The notes under the pieces: generated by a model
What the model was told of the DNA's origin: nothing
Seen by the model: only the letters and a program-made list of their open reading frames with translations
Database searches by the model: none
From: Boothiomyces macroporosus
Lineage: Eukaryota > Chytridiomycota > Chytridiomycetes > Rhizophydiales > Terramycetaceae
NCBI GenBank assembly: GCA_027604185.1
Contig: JADGKB010000172.1
Span: 1-21,341 of the forward strand
Length of the DNA stretch: 21,341 nucleotides
Direction: 5' to 3'
In this document: positions 8,834 to 19,083 of the stretch, in pieces
Layout: each line of letters starts with the position of its first letter
How positions within the stretch are numbered: position 1 is the stretch's first letter
Translations under genes and position numbers: made by a program

Positions 8834-9502
8834 TTATTTCGATTTATTCTTCTTTTTTGATTTTTCTGGAGTCTTTTCTTGCTCAACTGCTTTTGCCTTT
8901 GGCTTTCCACCAAACCAATCAGCAAGATTACCCGCGATATCACCAACGTCAGGGATTTCCACAGGTGCTTGTTTTTTCTTTGCCGCTTCCTCCATTTCCT
9001 AGAATTAATCAAACGCTACTTTTCTTATTTCTGGATCATTAATTGAATCTTTGAGTTTAGGGATGATAAAGACAAAGAACAGAGTTGCCAGAGTCATTAT
9101 TATCATTGGGTTTGCAAACAGCCCCCAGATATTGAATTGCTCAACTGGTTGAAAGTAGGTGAGCATTCCTTTTGGTTGTAATTCGAGTGGATAAGGTACT
9201 TCTAAAGCAGTATTGAAAGATATTCCCAAACCGCCATCAAATGCTTTAACAGTGTCTCCAGAGACTTCTAGTCTGATAGGATCAAAATAAAGCGATGGTG
9301 ATACGACTGAAAGAATATAAGTTCCATCTGGTACTGTTATTTCGATAACACCGTTTCTCTTTACAAATGCTTGATACTGGTTCAAATAAATCTTGGTCGA
9401 TGGGGTCAGGTAGTCCTGTAGTAGTCTAGCATCTGCAACTATTTGGCCGGTGATTGTTGCTGACAGCACTGCTGAAATTAACAGTAAAATTTTGAAAAGC
9501 AT
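8834..9502 (-). CDS. EMC7: ER membrane protein complex subunit 7
   Basis: Exons 9502-9020 and 8998-8834, split by a 21-nt intron, give 215 codons; human EMC7 is 242. There is a signal peptide (first ~20 residues), then a luminal beta-sandwich domain with PDGTYILSVVSPSLYFDPIR and VPYPLELQPKG. NIWGLFANPMIIM follows just before the single membrane span (about 130-150), then a cytosolic tail beginning DPEIRKEMEEA and ending Lys-rich. All of these are signature segments of EMC7. The EMC is an insertase for tail-anchored and multi-pass membrane proteins in the ER, with EMC7 as an outer luminal subunit. Without splicing the frame would end just after DPEIRK, so the conserved EMEEA tail proves the intron. 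It heads a run of five minus-strand genes with short spacers. Confidence 0.93.
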
Positions 9503-9559
9503 TCCAGATTTGAAAATTGAAATTCAAAAATATTTTGTTGATAGAAATATATTCAAGAT

Positions 9560-10426
9560 TTACAGTTTATAGTATTGCTGGGTAATCAGTTGACCGTCTC
9601 TCAATGAGAAATTGAAAAGATCACCCGTGTTTACTACGACTTGAAGTGCTGGGTACTCGCTATTCACAAACTGGACTTTGCTCTTTCCCTTTGGCAAAGA
9701 ATAGACAATCCTTTTGGATAGAAAACCATCATTCAGGTTAAACAAATGAACCGTGTTCTTGTCGGATGTGCAAGCAACAAGCTGCCCAGTGACATCAAAT
9801 GCAAGCGAGTATATTCTTGCTTCATCTTGCCCTCGTCTAATTTCTTTAATTAATCCACCAGTCTTGTTGTCCCACACTCTAATCAACGTTCCTTTTACAG
9901 AACAAGAAGCTGTAAACTGTCCATCAGAAGAAACTGCCAGATGCTGAACAGGGTTATCATGGCCGGATATTATCAGTGTGAACGGAATCATTTTCGCTTC
10001 TTCTTTTCCAATATCAACTAATTGAACGCTTCCTTTGAACGGCGATGAGAATACAAGGATACCAGATTGAACATCATTTACAGCATTGTAACAGTCATAT
10101 TCGTATAGTTTAACTGGCTCCAAAGTGTACACAAATATCTTTTTAAAAGTAGAAATGATTAACCTGCCTGTACACAATCGGACATTCTTAACTTGAGTAT
10201 TAAATGATACTTCTGCAATCCTAACTTGTGCATATAAATCGTATAAAGTGACGATTTGGTCTTGGGCAAAGGCAATCAGGTTTGTTGAATCAAGGATATC
10301 GACAGAAGAAACTTGGTAGTCTAGGGCAGCCTGTTTGATTGGCTTGGGATCCAAGGAGTATATTGAGAGCTGCTTTCCTTGGGCCAGCAAGAGGTTCTTG
10401 TCAGCAGAAAATTTGTATCCCTTCAT
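9560..10426 (-). CDS. PROPPIN beta-propeller protein (Atg18/WIPI3-4/Hsv2-like)
   Basis: One uninterrupted frame of 288 codons. The seven-bladed WD-like propeller is recognised from SVKGTLIRVWDNKTGGLIKE followed by IRRGQDEARIYSLAF (IRRG at 196-199). This is the L/FRRG loop whose two arginines bind PI3P and PI(3,5)P2 in PROPPINs. The CTSDKNTVHLFNL block and the preceding GSVQLVDI and HDNPVQHLAVSSDGQFTASC are also typical. The short length and lack of long loops resemble WIPI3, WIPI4 or Hsv2 rather than Atg18 itself; which of these cannot be settled by eye. The expected role is in autophagosome formation or endosome/vacuole membrane traffic. Along with the surface-protein gene it is the only recognised gene here without an intron. 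It lies 58 bp after SNF5. Confidence 0.85.
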   Translation of the reverse strand: MKGYKFSADKNLLLAQGKQLSIYSLDPKPIKQAALDYQVSSVDILDSTNLIAFAQDQIVTLYDLYAQVRIAEVSFNTQVKNVRLCTGRLIISTFKKIFVYTLEPVKLYEYDCYNAVNDVQSGILVFSSPFKGSVQLVDIGKEEAKMIPFTLIISGHDNPVQHLAVSSDGQFTASCSVKGTLIRVWDNKTGGLIKEIRRGQDEARIYSLAFDVTGQLVACTSDKNTVHLFNLNDGFLSKRIVYSLPKGKSKVQFVNSEYPALQVVVNTGDLFNFSLRDGQLITQQYYKL

Positions 10427-10484
10427 TTAAAATAAAACGCCTTGATTTCAATTTCAAAAAGAGAAAAATTAGACTTTTAAAAGT

Positions 10485-12199
10485 TTATTTGAACATCATA
10501 TGACGATGTGTAGGAAGCTCTTGATTAGTTTCATAATAGGATCCTTACATTAATAACAACTTACCACAGCTTTTGCAGAGAGTCAGTTCACCGTCTGGTC
10601 CATCTCTAAATCCAGTTGTTTTCATGGCAGTACATTTACACCAGCTACATCTCCAAGTCTCACGCACGTTAGGAGGTAATAGCTGTATGTGTTGGCTATT
10701 AGGACGGTAGTCATATGGCTTTCTTTTAGTTTGCTGGTTCAATCGTAGCTGTCTGCGCAATAGACTAGAATTAAATCAGATTACCGAGCCTTTCTATCTT
10801 GCTCAATAGTGAATTCTTCAGTTTCTTCCTGGTCACCGCAGTCAACAAAAGGGGCCCAAGACATTGCTTCCTCTTCAGATCTAAATGGCTTTTCAATAGC
10901 AAATGTAGAATCAAAATCTCCATTTTGTTTGAATTGATGTATTTGTTCGCGGATGCTATGTTAATAATAACTACCTGTGTGAAATCAAGGAAATGAATTC
11001 TCCTCCTAATCGAAGATCTGCCACTAAATTAGTTGCAAAATCTTCAGGATTAAGAGTAGAAGCAAGATCCCACTCAAATCGATCTCTTAAGTGTACTTTT
11101 CCAACATTAATGTCCAATCTGATTACTATCCTGGTGTCTTCTGGTACTGGTGCATCTTGAACTTGATAATATAGCTTGTATTCTTCTATTTGACTTCTTA
11201 TACTGCGAGATACTGTTGGTATATACACTTGCGGATTGAGATCAAGATCATCGCAGAAATATTCTGCAAATTTATCTGTAGATATCACTTGCTCTGAAGT
11301 TAAATAAGAGTACCATTCAAATTCCAAGTAAATTGATCAACAATCTTGTATCCATCAACTTCCAACTCAATTTTGATGGGAACAAGTACTTCCTGCACTC
11401 CAGCAAAATTTTCCAAACGATACATATTACTAGTATTAAATAGAATTACATTTTTTCAAAGTCATGCTTGGTTGTGCTCAACATTCGTCGTTTCTTTAGT
11501 TCAAAAGCAGCTGCTTCAGGCGGTAACGCAGGTTCTGGGGCTTGAACAGGTGTGTTTGCTTCTCTTACTCTGCTCCTCAACGTTCTTCCTCCTTCTTCCT
11601 CAGAGTCATCTTCATCAGAAGCAATAAATTCTTCGTCTTCATCAGATGCTTCTTCCACAAATTTGTTTCTTTTTGGTTTTTGTTCAACGACATTAGGAGC
11701 AACTAGAGCGGTATGACCTCTTTTCATTCTGGGTGCATAAGTATTAAGAGCTGGTAATATAGTGTTTGGACGGGGTATTTGAGATAAATTTGGAAGAGTA
11801 ATTGGTCTTTTCAAAGGATTTGGATTCATAGGAGTTCCTTGGACCATCTTCCCAGGTACTTGTATCCTCTGCTGTCCCATCATTTGCTGTCTTTGATATT
11901 GCATCGCCCTCATCATTTGTGCCTGTTGCAGCTGATATGCGGGACTGTTCTGCAAGTTTGGAGTAGATTGGTTTTGCATCATTTTTTGGTAAGCTTGCAT
12001 ATCCACAGATCCAGGCTGCACACCCATTGGCCTTTGCATATACTGTGGTGTGGGTGTTGCGAACGATCTTTGTGCGTTTGGATTAATTCCCATTTTCATA
12101 TAAGGAGTAGACGGCTGCATGTTCATCGGAACTGAAAATTAATATAAAATTACCCTGTGTGTGGTTTGGAGGAGGTACAAATTGCTGATTTGGGTTCAT
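10485..12199 (-). CDS. SNF5: SNF5/SMARCB1/Sfh1 chromatin-remodelling subunit with C-terminal GATA-type finger
   Basis: Seven exons (12199-12154, 12131-11450, 11429-11314, 11293-10975, 10955-10785, 10764-10565, 10543-10485) with six introns of 22, 20, 20, 19, 20 and 21 nt give 530 codons. The N-terminal half is Gln/Met/Pro-rich, then a basic patch and an acidic run (EEASDEDEEFIASDEDD). The SNF5 domain follows with its two repeats: VLVPIKIELEVDGYKIVDQF-WNLNEQVISTDKFAEYF and IVIRLDINVGKVHLRDRFEWD with LRLGGEFISLISHSIREQI. The tail holds a GATA-type finger, TWRCSWC...LCKSCGSYYE (Cys near 483, 486, 507, 510), as seen on fungal Snf5 proteins. It is a core subunit of SWI/SNF or RSC nucleosome remodelers; the sequence does not decide which. 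The last intron splits the finger's final CG from SYYETNQELP. Confidence 0.93.
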
Positions 12200-12262
12200 T
12201 TCTAAAAAATTGATTGCAAAAAAATTCAAAGACAACGCCAACAATTATTGATTTATATTAAA

Positions 12263-13212
12263 TTATCTCGCACCATTCTTTTTAGGGGCCGCTTCGCACA
12301 GCTTGCGTGTTGATTTGATCAAAGTATCCAACTCGCCCAGAGTTGCTATTCCATGGGCTTGCCATCTAATATTACCCGCAGAGTCTACAAGGTTAACCCA
12401 GCCCAAGGCATTATTATGCATACCCATCGTGCGTCTTTGTTCGACGATTGACTGGTTTAAAATCATGTAACGTTTCTAGTGTTAACCAAAAAGTACTTTA
12501 CGATCTGCTGCCATTTTCCACTTCAAATATGGGGTTACAAACTTTAGAATGGGCGATTTGATTACTTGCTCCACAACATTAATCTCCAATACTTTCACCC
12601 GTTCATCGCCACCAAATTCTTTTATAAATGGCTCAAGAAATGAAGCTACATGCGGCTCTCCAAATTGATTAAAGTGGAAGGAAATTAAGCTCGCCTTCGC
12701 TTGAGGTACCAATTTCCACAAACTTATATCTGTCCCATCAAAAGTTTGGCCTTTCAAGTCAGCGATTTTTGGGGATATCTGGTTAATACAAATATACTTG
12801 AACTGGACGCATGTACTGTGGGGCTTCCCATAGCTTTGCTCCCTTCAGCGCAATTTCTCCATTAATTTATTGTATACCTTTGGCGTTATCAAAGTATCCT
12901 TCGTAAAGGGCTTCCTTTACCAGTTTCTCTCTCTGAATCTGATTTTCTTTGGCATCAAAGAATTTGTCTGCCATCTTCTTCATTTCTGGAGTCAATCGCT
13001 TTCCTTTTGCCAATGCTTCCTCTTCCGCTTTCAGTCTCTTCTCTTCAAATCGGTCTTCAAGTCTGGTGAAAAATCCCTTTCTGAATTAGTTTGGATTACT
13101 CTGATTCTTTCAATTTGGATGCCAGGTTCTCCTTTGTTTGATCGAATTTGGCTTGTGCAGGAGTTTTTTGTAGTTTAGGAGAGCGGGTTGTAAACCTTCG
13201 CAGTCTGTTCAT
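12263..13212 (-). CDS. ATP10: Mitochondrial ATP synthase assembly factor ATP10
   Basis: Exons 13212-13100, 13080-12878, 12856-12798, 12778-12497 and 12475-12263, with introns of 19, 21, 19 and 21 nt, give 289 codons; yeast Atp10 is 279. The N-terminus is Arg-rich without acidic residues for about 20 positions, like a mitochondrial presequence, followed by a charged helical region. The ATP10 domain shows KIADLKGQTFDG, LISFHFNQFGEPHVASFLEP, VKVLEINVVE, ADRKKRYMILNQSI and LGWVNLVDSAGNIRWQAHG. Atp10 chaperones subunit 6 (Atp6) into the Fo part of the inner-membrane ATP synthase, so this organism should have an oxidative mitochondrion and a mitochondrial atp6. The block GAKLWEAPQYMRP just before the domain is restored only by removing two introns 59 nt apart. 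Confidence 0.9.
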
Positions 13213-13245
13213 TTTTCAAAAAAATTTAAAATTACAAAATATTAT

Positions 13246-14583
13246 CTATTGGAAACGAGAGGGCTCGGGAAGGTGTTGGAAATTATCATGCCATTTGGCG
13301 CTTACTACTTTCGACGGGGCATTTGGGTACCACATCACAACGTTGCACCGCTCAGGGTAAAAGAAGCCATCGGAATTTGAGCTCCACATTAGTTTCATTG
13401 CTCCCTTCTTGTAGTTGTTTATGAACGGATGAACATACACTCGATGCAGCTCAACACAATCATCAATCTTTATCCACTCGCGCAGAAAAGGATCAAAGCG
13501 ATAGTCACCAAAAATACTCTCCTGTAGTGCGCTTGGACCGTATTCGCTATCGACAACAGCTTTTACATTGTTTGGAACCCAAGTTGGGACTCCATTAAAC
13601 TTGGATCGTTTGAGCGGAAATATATCTGATACTTTGTACTTGTGAGGAGACTTGCACCTAATATATGTATCGCGAGTGATCTCGGTCGTAGGTTCGACTG
13701 TAGAGAGGCCAGTTATATCTATAAACAGCCCACTCTTGGTATCGATGAACCGAGCATCGATAATGTTTCCATTCTTTTCGTACGGCTCTCTGTACACATG
13801 GTTTGGATTCACGTCTAGCTTGTACTAGGTTAATGCATATTTACTTGATCCAGAAATGTAAACCCATTGTACTTTTCTAATGTAAACAAGGTATTCTCCA
13901 AAACTTGAACATCTACATCATCATCAAAGATCATGGTTTTTCTATTCCAGTGCCATCCGATTAATGAGCCATGTGCTATCCAATATGGGATTTCATGTTG
14001 ATCGGCAAATAAAGCCCTGGCATTAAAGTATTGCTTACCACGCACTAAACAAAGCTTGGATCTTTTCAAAACGGGTATATAGGAATCTATGGTCGATCAG
14101 TTCTGTCCCTGCTGTCAAATGCGGTGAATATTTGCTTTCTTTAAAGTACTTTACATTCTTGTAAGTCTTTAAATTTCTCCTTAGCGGGGAAGAAACCAAG
14201 CTTGACAGGTCTACATCCAAATGACTGTTTTCCGGTATATAATAAGGATATTCCTCTGCTGGCGAACTGGTAGCAGCAGCTGGAATGAATTTGGTAGTGC
14301 AATTATATCCGCAGTCATTGTGCACAACTACATCCTCGAATACCGTCTTTCCTGCAATTTCAGCCAAAAATTTTGGTTTTTCTGGAATATAATATGCTTC
14401 AACTTGGAATTCTGTAACTTCAGGAGCCAGCTTTTGATAATTAACTGAGGCCATTACAACAAATTGTTGAATTATTATGAATAGTGATAGCAGAATTAAG
14501 CCTAAAATGGCCTTGTATAATCGTCGTTTTCCAGGTGAAAGCGGTTGGATCCTGCTTCTTCGCATTAAACAAGGTGCAAACAT
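13246..14583 (-). CDS. LicD-family phosphotransferase (Mnn4/fukutin-related-like), type II membrane protein
   Basis: Exons 14583-14039, 14016-13845 and 13824-13246 (introns 22 and 20 nt) give 431 codons. A short basic cytosolic tail is followed by one hydrophobic segment (about residues 24-46) and a long luminal part, the Golgi type II layout. The LicD core is clear: YTRFEKIQALFSAWALFADQ, IPYWIAHGSLIGWHWNRK and the metal-binding IFDDDVDVQV, then GLFIDITGLS. Family members transfer phosphoryl-linked groups, for example mannosylphosphate (yeast Mnn4), choline phosphate or ribitol phosphate. The donor and acceptor here cannot be read from sequence, but wall or glycoprotein modification is likely. 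Both introns fall in or beside the catalytic core; without splicing, HGSL and DDD are cut off from the membrane anchor. The ATG could also be Met7. Confidence 0.87.
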
Positions 14584-14845
14584 TTTTGGAATATAAACCA
14601 GCTGTACAGTTCCCTTGTTTTAAAATGTTCGGGGACTAAGGGGTAGTGGCGTGATTACAACTGCAGAGACTTTCAGGGTGAAGATGTCCACAGTCTGGTT
14701 GATCCTCTGATTGAATAGTAATACGCAGTTTATATCCATTAACATGATTCTCAGTCTCTCTTACAGTAATGGCGCAAATACATTATCTCAATAGAGGTCC
14801 CGAACCGGAACGACAAAGCGGAAAATTGATTAAAAATCCATTGTT

Positions 14846-17800
14846 TTAGAATATTTCAGAGCTGGGCATCCTTTGTCTAGGGTCGTGCTTTGCATTTGGT
14901 GGTCTAAAGTTGCATGTACTGCCCTCTCTGTATATATCTTCCATTACTTTTTCAAAATTGCCAGCTTTTTGAATTTCACAATATTTCTTGTACAGCAATA
15001 GCGCCTACATTAGCAATCTAGTACTGTTCTGGCGTCCTCCACACTATCATGCGTGGTTGTTTGTATATCTTCCTTCAATAAGCACCAAGCAAGGAACCTT
15101 AATGATAATTTTCTTTTTTTAAATAATAGTTACCTCTGGCGATTCTTAAACTTGAATAATTTAACCGTGTCGATTATTTGAGACGGAGGTATCAAGATAT
15201 TGATTGTTCTACAGTCTTTGCGCAGATCATGGCCAACAAATATACATCCCATATCTACAAGCAGCCTCAATCTCTTGTATGCAACCTTTAGAGAGACTAG
15301 TGGCTTTCTACTGAGGAGAGGGTCTAAATCTCCTTCCCTTATACCGCCTACACGTTAAAGCAATCGTTACTGTATTCAGTCAAGTAGTCGCATACAGGCT
15401 CGGAGGTGTAAATGTAATCATCAATAAAAGGAACACCTTCATTCGGTCCTTCTCCTCTTACAACACTAACCCTTGCTAAGCTGTATCTAGAAGGTCTGAT
15501 TAAAGTGTTTGTCCCATCGCTTCTAATTTCCGACTCGGCCTAATTTCAAGGTAAAATTACAGTCGCCATCACCACAAATTCGGCATCAATCGCGCATAGA
15601 TATCCTGGACCTTGTGGAATTTCATCAAATGTTAGAGGTGTGTAACTCATTACCAAATCTACACGCCGGCTAAATTAGTGCGGCTTACTTTAGCAAGTGA
15701 TTGTCTAAAAGAATTCTGAAATCAGGATTCACTGGAGATAAGAAGAATGAAGATGTAGTTTCGGGAGACCTCTTTGCAAACTGCACGATGGAGGGAACCT
15801 GTTGTCAAACCTGAATACCTTCCATTTTTTAAACGTTCTTTCTTCATTTGCAACTGGCAAGACACAGAAATCATTAAAGAAAACCCATTCAGGTTTACCT
15901 TCTGCGTCAGAGACATTGATATGCGAAATCAAATGACCAGGTCCTTTCTTTAACTTGATTTCAGCTATAGTACACTAAATGAACATTGGATTACTCGAAG
16001 ATCGTAGATTGAAATTTCTGCGTCTTTGGGATGCTTGTTTACATCCAGAGTATGCCTATCAAGATCAATTATCGACAGGTGCTTTTCAAACAATATGAGG
16101 GCGATTCTAAATTAAAAGAGCTTACTTTGAAGGCAGCCAAGGTTTCTTGTCAGCAGCTACATTAGGTAAAACTTACTCTCTTCAATCCAAAAGTTTAAAT
16201 CAGTATCTGTCAAAATATTAGAATTGATACACATGAAATTTGGCATTCGGAGTAATTCTTTTGATTGGACAGTCATTTGATATTGGTTACACTGAGAGCA
16301 CCAAGCTTTAGTGACTGATTCTCGATTTATACTTTTTGCCAAGACCTCAACAAAAGATGGATGAGATCCGTTTCCTTTTCTTGGGTATATCAGATCGATT
16401 ACAAATGGTGATATTTCTCTTTCCTGACGATGGTGCTCGTTGCATTGGGAAGTAGATAGAACAGGAATACTGAATAATCTTTGGACAAACTTGTCATCAA
16501 TTAAAGAAGGCGCACCGTTTCCACTTGAAGATTCGATACAAATTTGTTCGAGTATAAACCTACAGAATGTTTGAATTAATGCACCATATGAAATATCTGA
16601 ATCTGATGTAATATGTTCGGGCTCCAACAATCCAAGGTTATTCGCTAGCATGAAAATCTAAATACCTTGCTGGACCAAACCAAAAGCCCTTAAAAAGTTG
16701 GAAGCTTGGCAATTAACACCCTTTGATCCTTCAAGCATTCTAAACAAAAAGCCCAACTCACAAGTTAGACAGGGCTCCTTGAAGCAAGAAGATCTTATGT
16801 GTGCCTTTGTAATTTCTCGCAAAGGCCAGATAAAGAACAGCATTTGAAGTATTGAATTGCAATAAGAGTTGCGAATATCAGTTTCTAACCCACCATATTC
16901 AGTCTTGTTATAGAATCCAAAATCAAAATCTTCCACTCCAAATCTGCTGTATTTAATTTCTACGCTTTTGTAGTGGTGTGGAATTCCAGTATCAATAGAT
17001 ATTTTAGAAGATTCGTATTTATCTACTGATCTTACTTCTCCTTTAATTTGCTCCAATTCTTGTTCTGATCTGAATTTTGGAGCAACCATAGTTTTCTCTT
17101 CAGAAACTGGAACTTGATTTCGCTTAAATGTTTTAGGGTTAGGAGCATACCCTACAAAATCCACCATTTTCACATTCTTTAAAACTTCAGGTGGTATTTT
17201 GGGAGATGGTCTCCCAATTGGAAATAAAAGGTTAGATGGCCAAACAGACAACAATGGTTTTGTGTAGTACGGCATGCCGACAGTATTCAACGGCGTATCA
17301 TCATCAAATTCTGGATATTCCAATTGTGGGTGATCATCCTTGTATTCTGATGGCTTTGAAATAGAGTTGACTTTTGCCATATCTCTTTGACACCATAATT
17401 GGAATATACCAAAGGCGTCTCCCAGCGCAAATAACTCACCTGAAGATGAAAATTCCATAGTTGTCATGTATCCATTTACTTCTGCTTGATAGAATTGCGA
17501 TCTGCTTTGGTTTGCATCGTTAATATCACATAATTGCAAAGCCCCAGATTGTGATGCTACTAATATACTGGAAGCATAATTAGGATGAAAATTGATAATT
17601 GTGGGGTTAATTGTACATGGAATTGGAGGCAGAAATTTGTTTGCTCGTAAATCAAACACTTTGATCAATGGGTCTGTAATCAGATTAGCTCCTCTATTGT
17701 TATTTAGTTTTACCTAATGGAATATCCAGTACTGACCATATAATTTCCGTAAACATCAAAGCTTGATACTCCTCCAGTGTGAAACTGCATAGCATGCTCC

Positions 17801-18317
17801 TGCCTAAAAGTAACAGGGTCTCTGAATGTAACTTGACCAGAAGATGATGCTGAAAACAAGTATTTTCCAGTTTTTAGAGACAATATGCCTTGGTCTACAT
17901 CCACTTGCTTTAAAGTAGTTCCTCTACCCCAGTTCATTAATGTTAATGTCCCACTGCTTGATGCTACTACCAATTCCATGTTATTCAACATTGCTATAGT
18001 GCTCGTATTTTTCAATATTTTGTTCCATTGCATTACTCCTCGCTTGTTTGTGAATCTAACATTATCAAATCCAACACTCAAGATTCCGTGTTCAAGTGAA
18101 ATTATTTTAGTGACTGGCTGAGTATGGCCTGGGAAACTGGTATACCGAACTATTGGCATCTTTCCGCCTGGATAAATATAAGATGTTATTTGCCCCTAGA
18201 TTTAGTATATTTGTGTACGTTTGTTCCTCCCAGGAATACAAGGTCCTCGTAGTTGTCAAAAGATATTGAAGCGACACCAGCGCTGATTATTTGCTGCCGC
18301 TGTTGTTCATGCCACAT
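14846..18317 (-). CDS. PAN2: PAN2, catalytic subunit of the PAN2-PAN3 poly(A) nuclease
   Basis: Thirteen exons and twelve introns (23, 20, 21, 20, 19, 20, 20, 19, 21, 23, 21, 20 nt) give 1074 codons; yeast Pan2 is 1115. Exons: 18317-18219, 18195-17714, 17693-16666, 16644-16177, 16156-16126, 16106-15995, 15974-15819, 15798-15689, 15669-15561, 15539-15371, 15347-15134, 15112-15025, 15004-14846. Order: N-terminal WD propeller ([13 protein letters not shown]), Pan3-binding linker, a UBP-like domain with NSYCNSILQ but no proper catalytic Cys arrangement, then a DEDD exonuclease. The exonuclease residues are all present: [21 protein letters not shown] and HDSVEDA. PAN2-PAN3 starts mRNA deadenylation in the cytoplasm. 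One exon is only 31 nt. An apparent 36-nt intron at the LSLRFLAW block resolves to 21 nt, which restores [10 protein letters not shown]. Confidence 0.94.
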
Positions 18318-18614
18318 TTTTAACTTTATGATTCAATCAGAAAAAGGAAAAAAATAATGGATGGATTCATGTTACAGTTGGTTTATTACGACTTGGTTTG
18401 CTATTTAAAAGTCTTTCTTTATTGGTTGATTGTAGGAAGCGTATGGCAAGTACTATGTCTCAATTACCAGACTATTACATACACAACGGCACAGTTTGCA
18501 GTGTAACAGTCTGCCTCCAATACACATTTAACAGGGTGAAATACCGCTATTTCTATCATTGATTTTGCAATCATTATCAACGTTGACAGTTTTTGACTGT
18601 CATCGATATGTCAA
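18318..18614. promoter_or_regulatory. Intergenic region between PAN2 and the unrecognised gene
   Basis: About 300 bp upstream of PAN2. It has no recognised gene. A 49-codon hydrophobic frame on the plus strand (18357-18506) has no support beyond being open. A perfect 7-bp inverted repeat with a 5-base loop (TGACAGT/ACTGTCA) lies at 18584-18602, just beyond the stop of the minus-strand gene that follows. Confidence 0.35.
18584..18602. repeat. Short perfect hairpin (7-bp stem, 5-nt loop)
   Basis: TGACAGT TTTTG ACTGTCA. It lies 12 bp past the putative stop of the minus-strand gene at 18615, so it would fall in that gene's 3' UTR. It could equally be chance. Confidence 0.4.
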
Positions 18615-19030
18615 TTAAAAGTTTGTAGATATATCGTGTTGCCAATCATAAAAGGCTCCCACCAGTACTTTTAGAACCTTTTTAGGAACCAAATTAATGG
18701 ATAAGTGCGGTTGACAGACAATATTTCCAGTCTTTAAACAGGCGATAATTGAACCACTCTGCAATCCTTGGTTTTGCAACTTCAGTGGAATCGCAATTTT
18801 GAAATTACCCATGTGCTACTGAAAGAAGCTTTGAATGTTGTCCTATTATCTGTTGGCAGTTTTGCAAGACCCTTTTTTAAACTTGGATTATGGTATAGCT
18901 CCTGCCTTGGAACAGGGAGTCCAATATCACGTGTAACCAAGGATGACTCTTTACCCTTTTAATTGGATTATTGCATAGGATTCCAGCGATCGGAATCGAA
19001 TGGAGTGTCTATTGGGCAAACAGTTGGCAT
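18615..19030 (-). CDS. Unrecognised small gene, exon structure uncertain
   Basis: I do not recognise this product and the model is weak. Minus strand, an ATG at 19030 opens MPTVCPIDTPFDSDRWNP, then the frame closes. A second long frame reads ESSLVTRDIGLPVPRQELYH and ends TTFKASFSSTW. To join them an intron ending at 18956 is needed; its start would be GC (18974, wrong phase) or AT (18976, right phase), neither ordinary. After SSTW the frame either stops at 18782 (TWVISKLRFH) or passes a 29-nt GT-AG intron (18786-18814) into a further 57 codons ending at 18615. The Pro/Tyr/Thr-rich middle looks like small axonemal inner-junction proteins, but that is only an impression. The gene faces ALYREF across 53 bp. 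Confidence 0.3.
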
Positions 19031-19083
19031 TTCCTAAGCCTCACTTGAAAATCTAATTTTCCAATTTTTGATCAAATCTAAAA

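Noticed and set aside
10485..11327. A separate GATA zinc-finger gene next to an SNF5 gene
   Set aside because: Short introns join the finger, the SNF5 domain and the Gln-rich N-terminus in one frame of 530 codons, as in fungal SNF5 proteins.
14694..14706. TCTGGTTGATCCT resembles the very start of 18S rRNA
   Set aside because: The match ends after 13 bases; no other conserved rRNA sequence follows, and the spacer between the LicD gene and PAN2 is only 262 bp.
15113..15148. A 36-nt intron in PAN2 ending before RFLAW
   Set aside because: Removing 21 nt (15113-15133) instead is in frame and restores [10 protein letters not shown], which matches the PAN2 family; so the short intron is preferred.
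18357..18506. Plus-strand 49-codon hydrophobic frame upstream of PAN2
   Set aside because: Short, no recognisable motif, no clear splice continuation into a longer frame, and it lies in the divergent promoter space of PAN2. Open by chance is likely.
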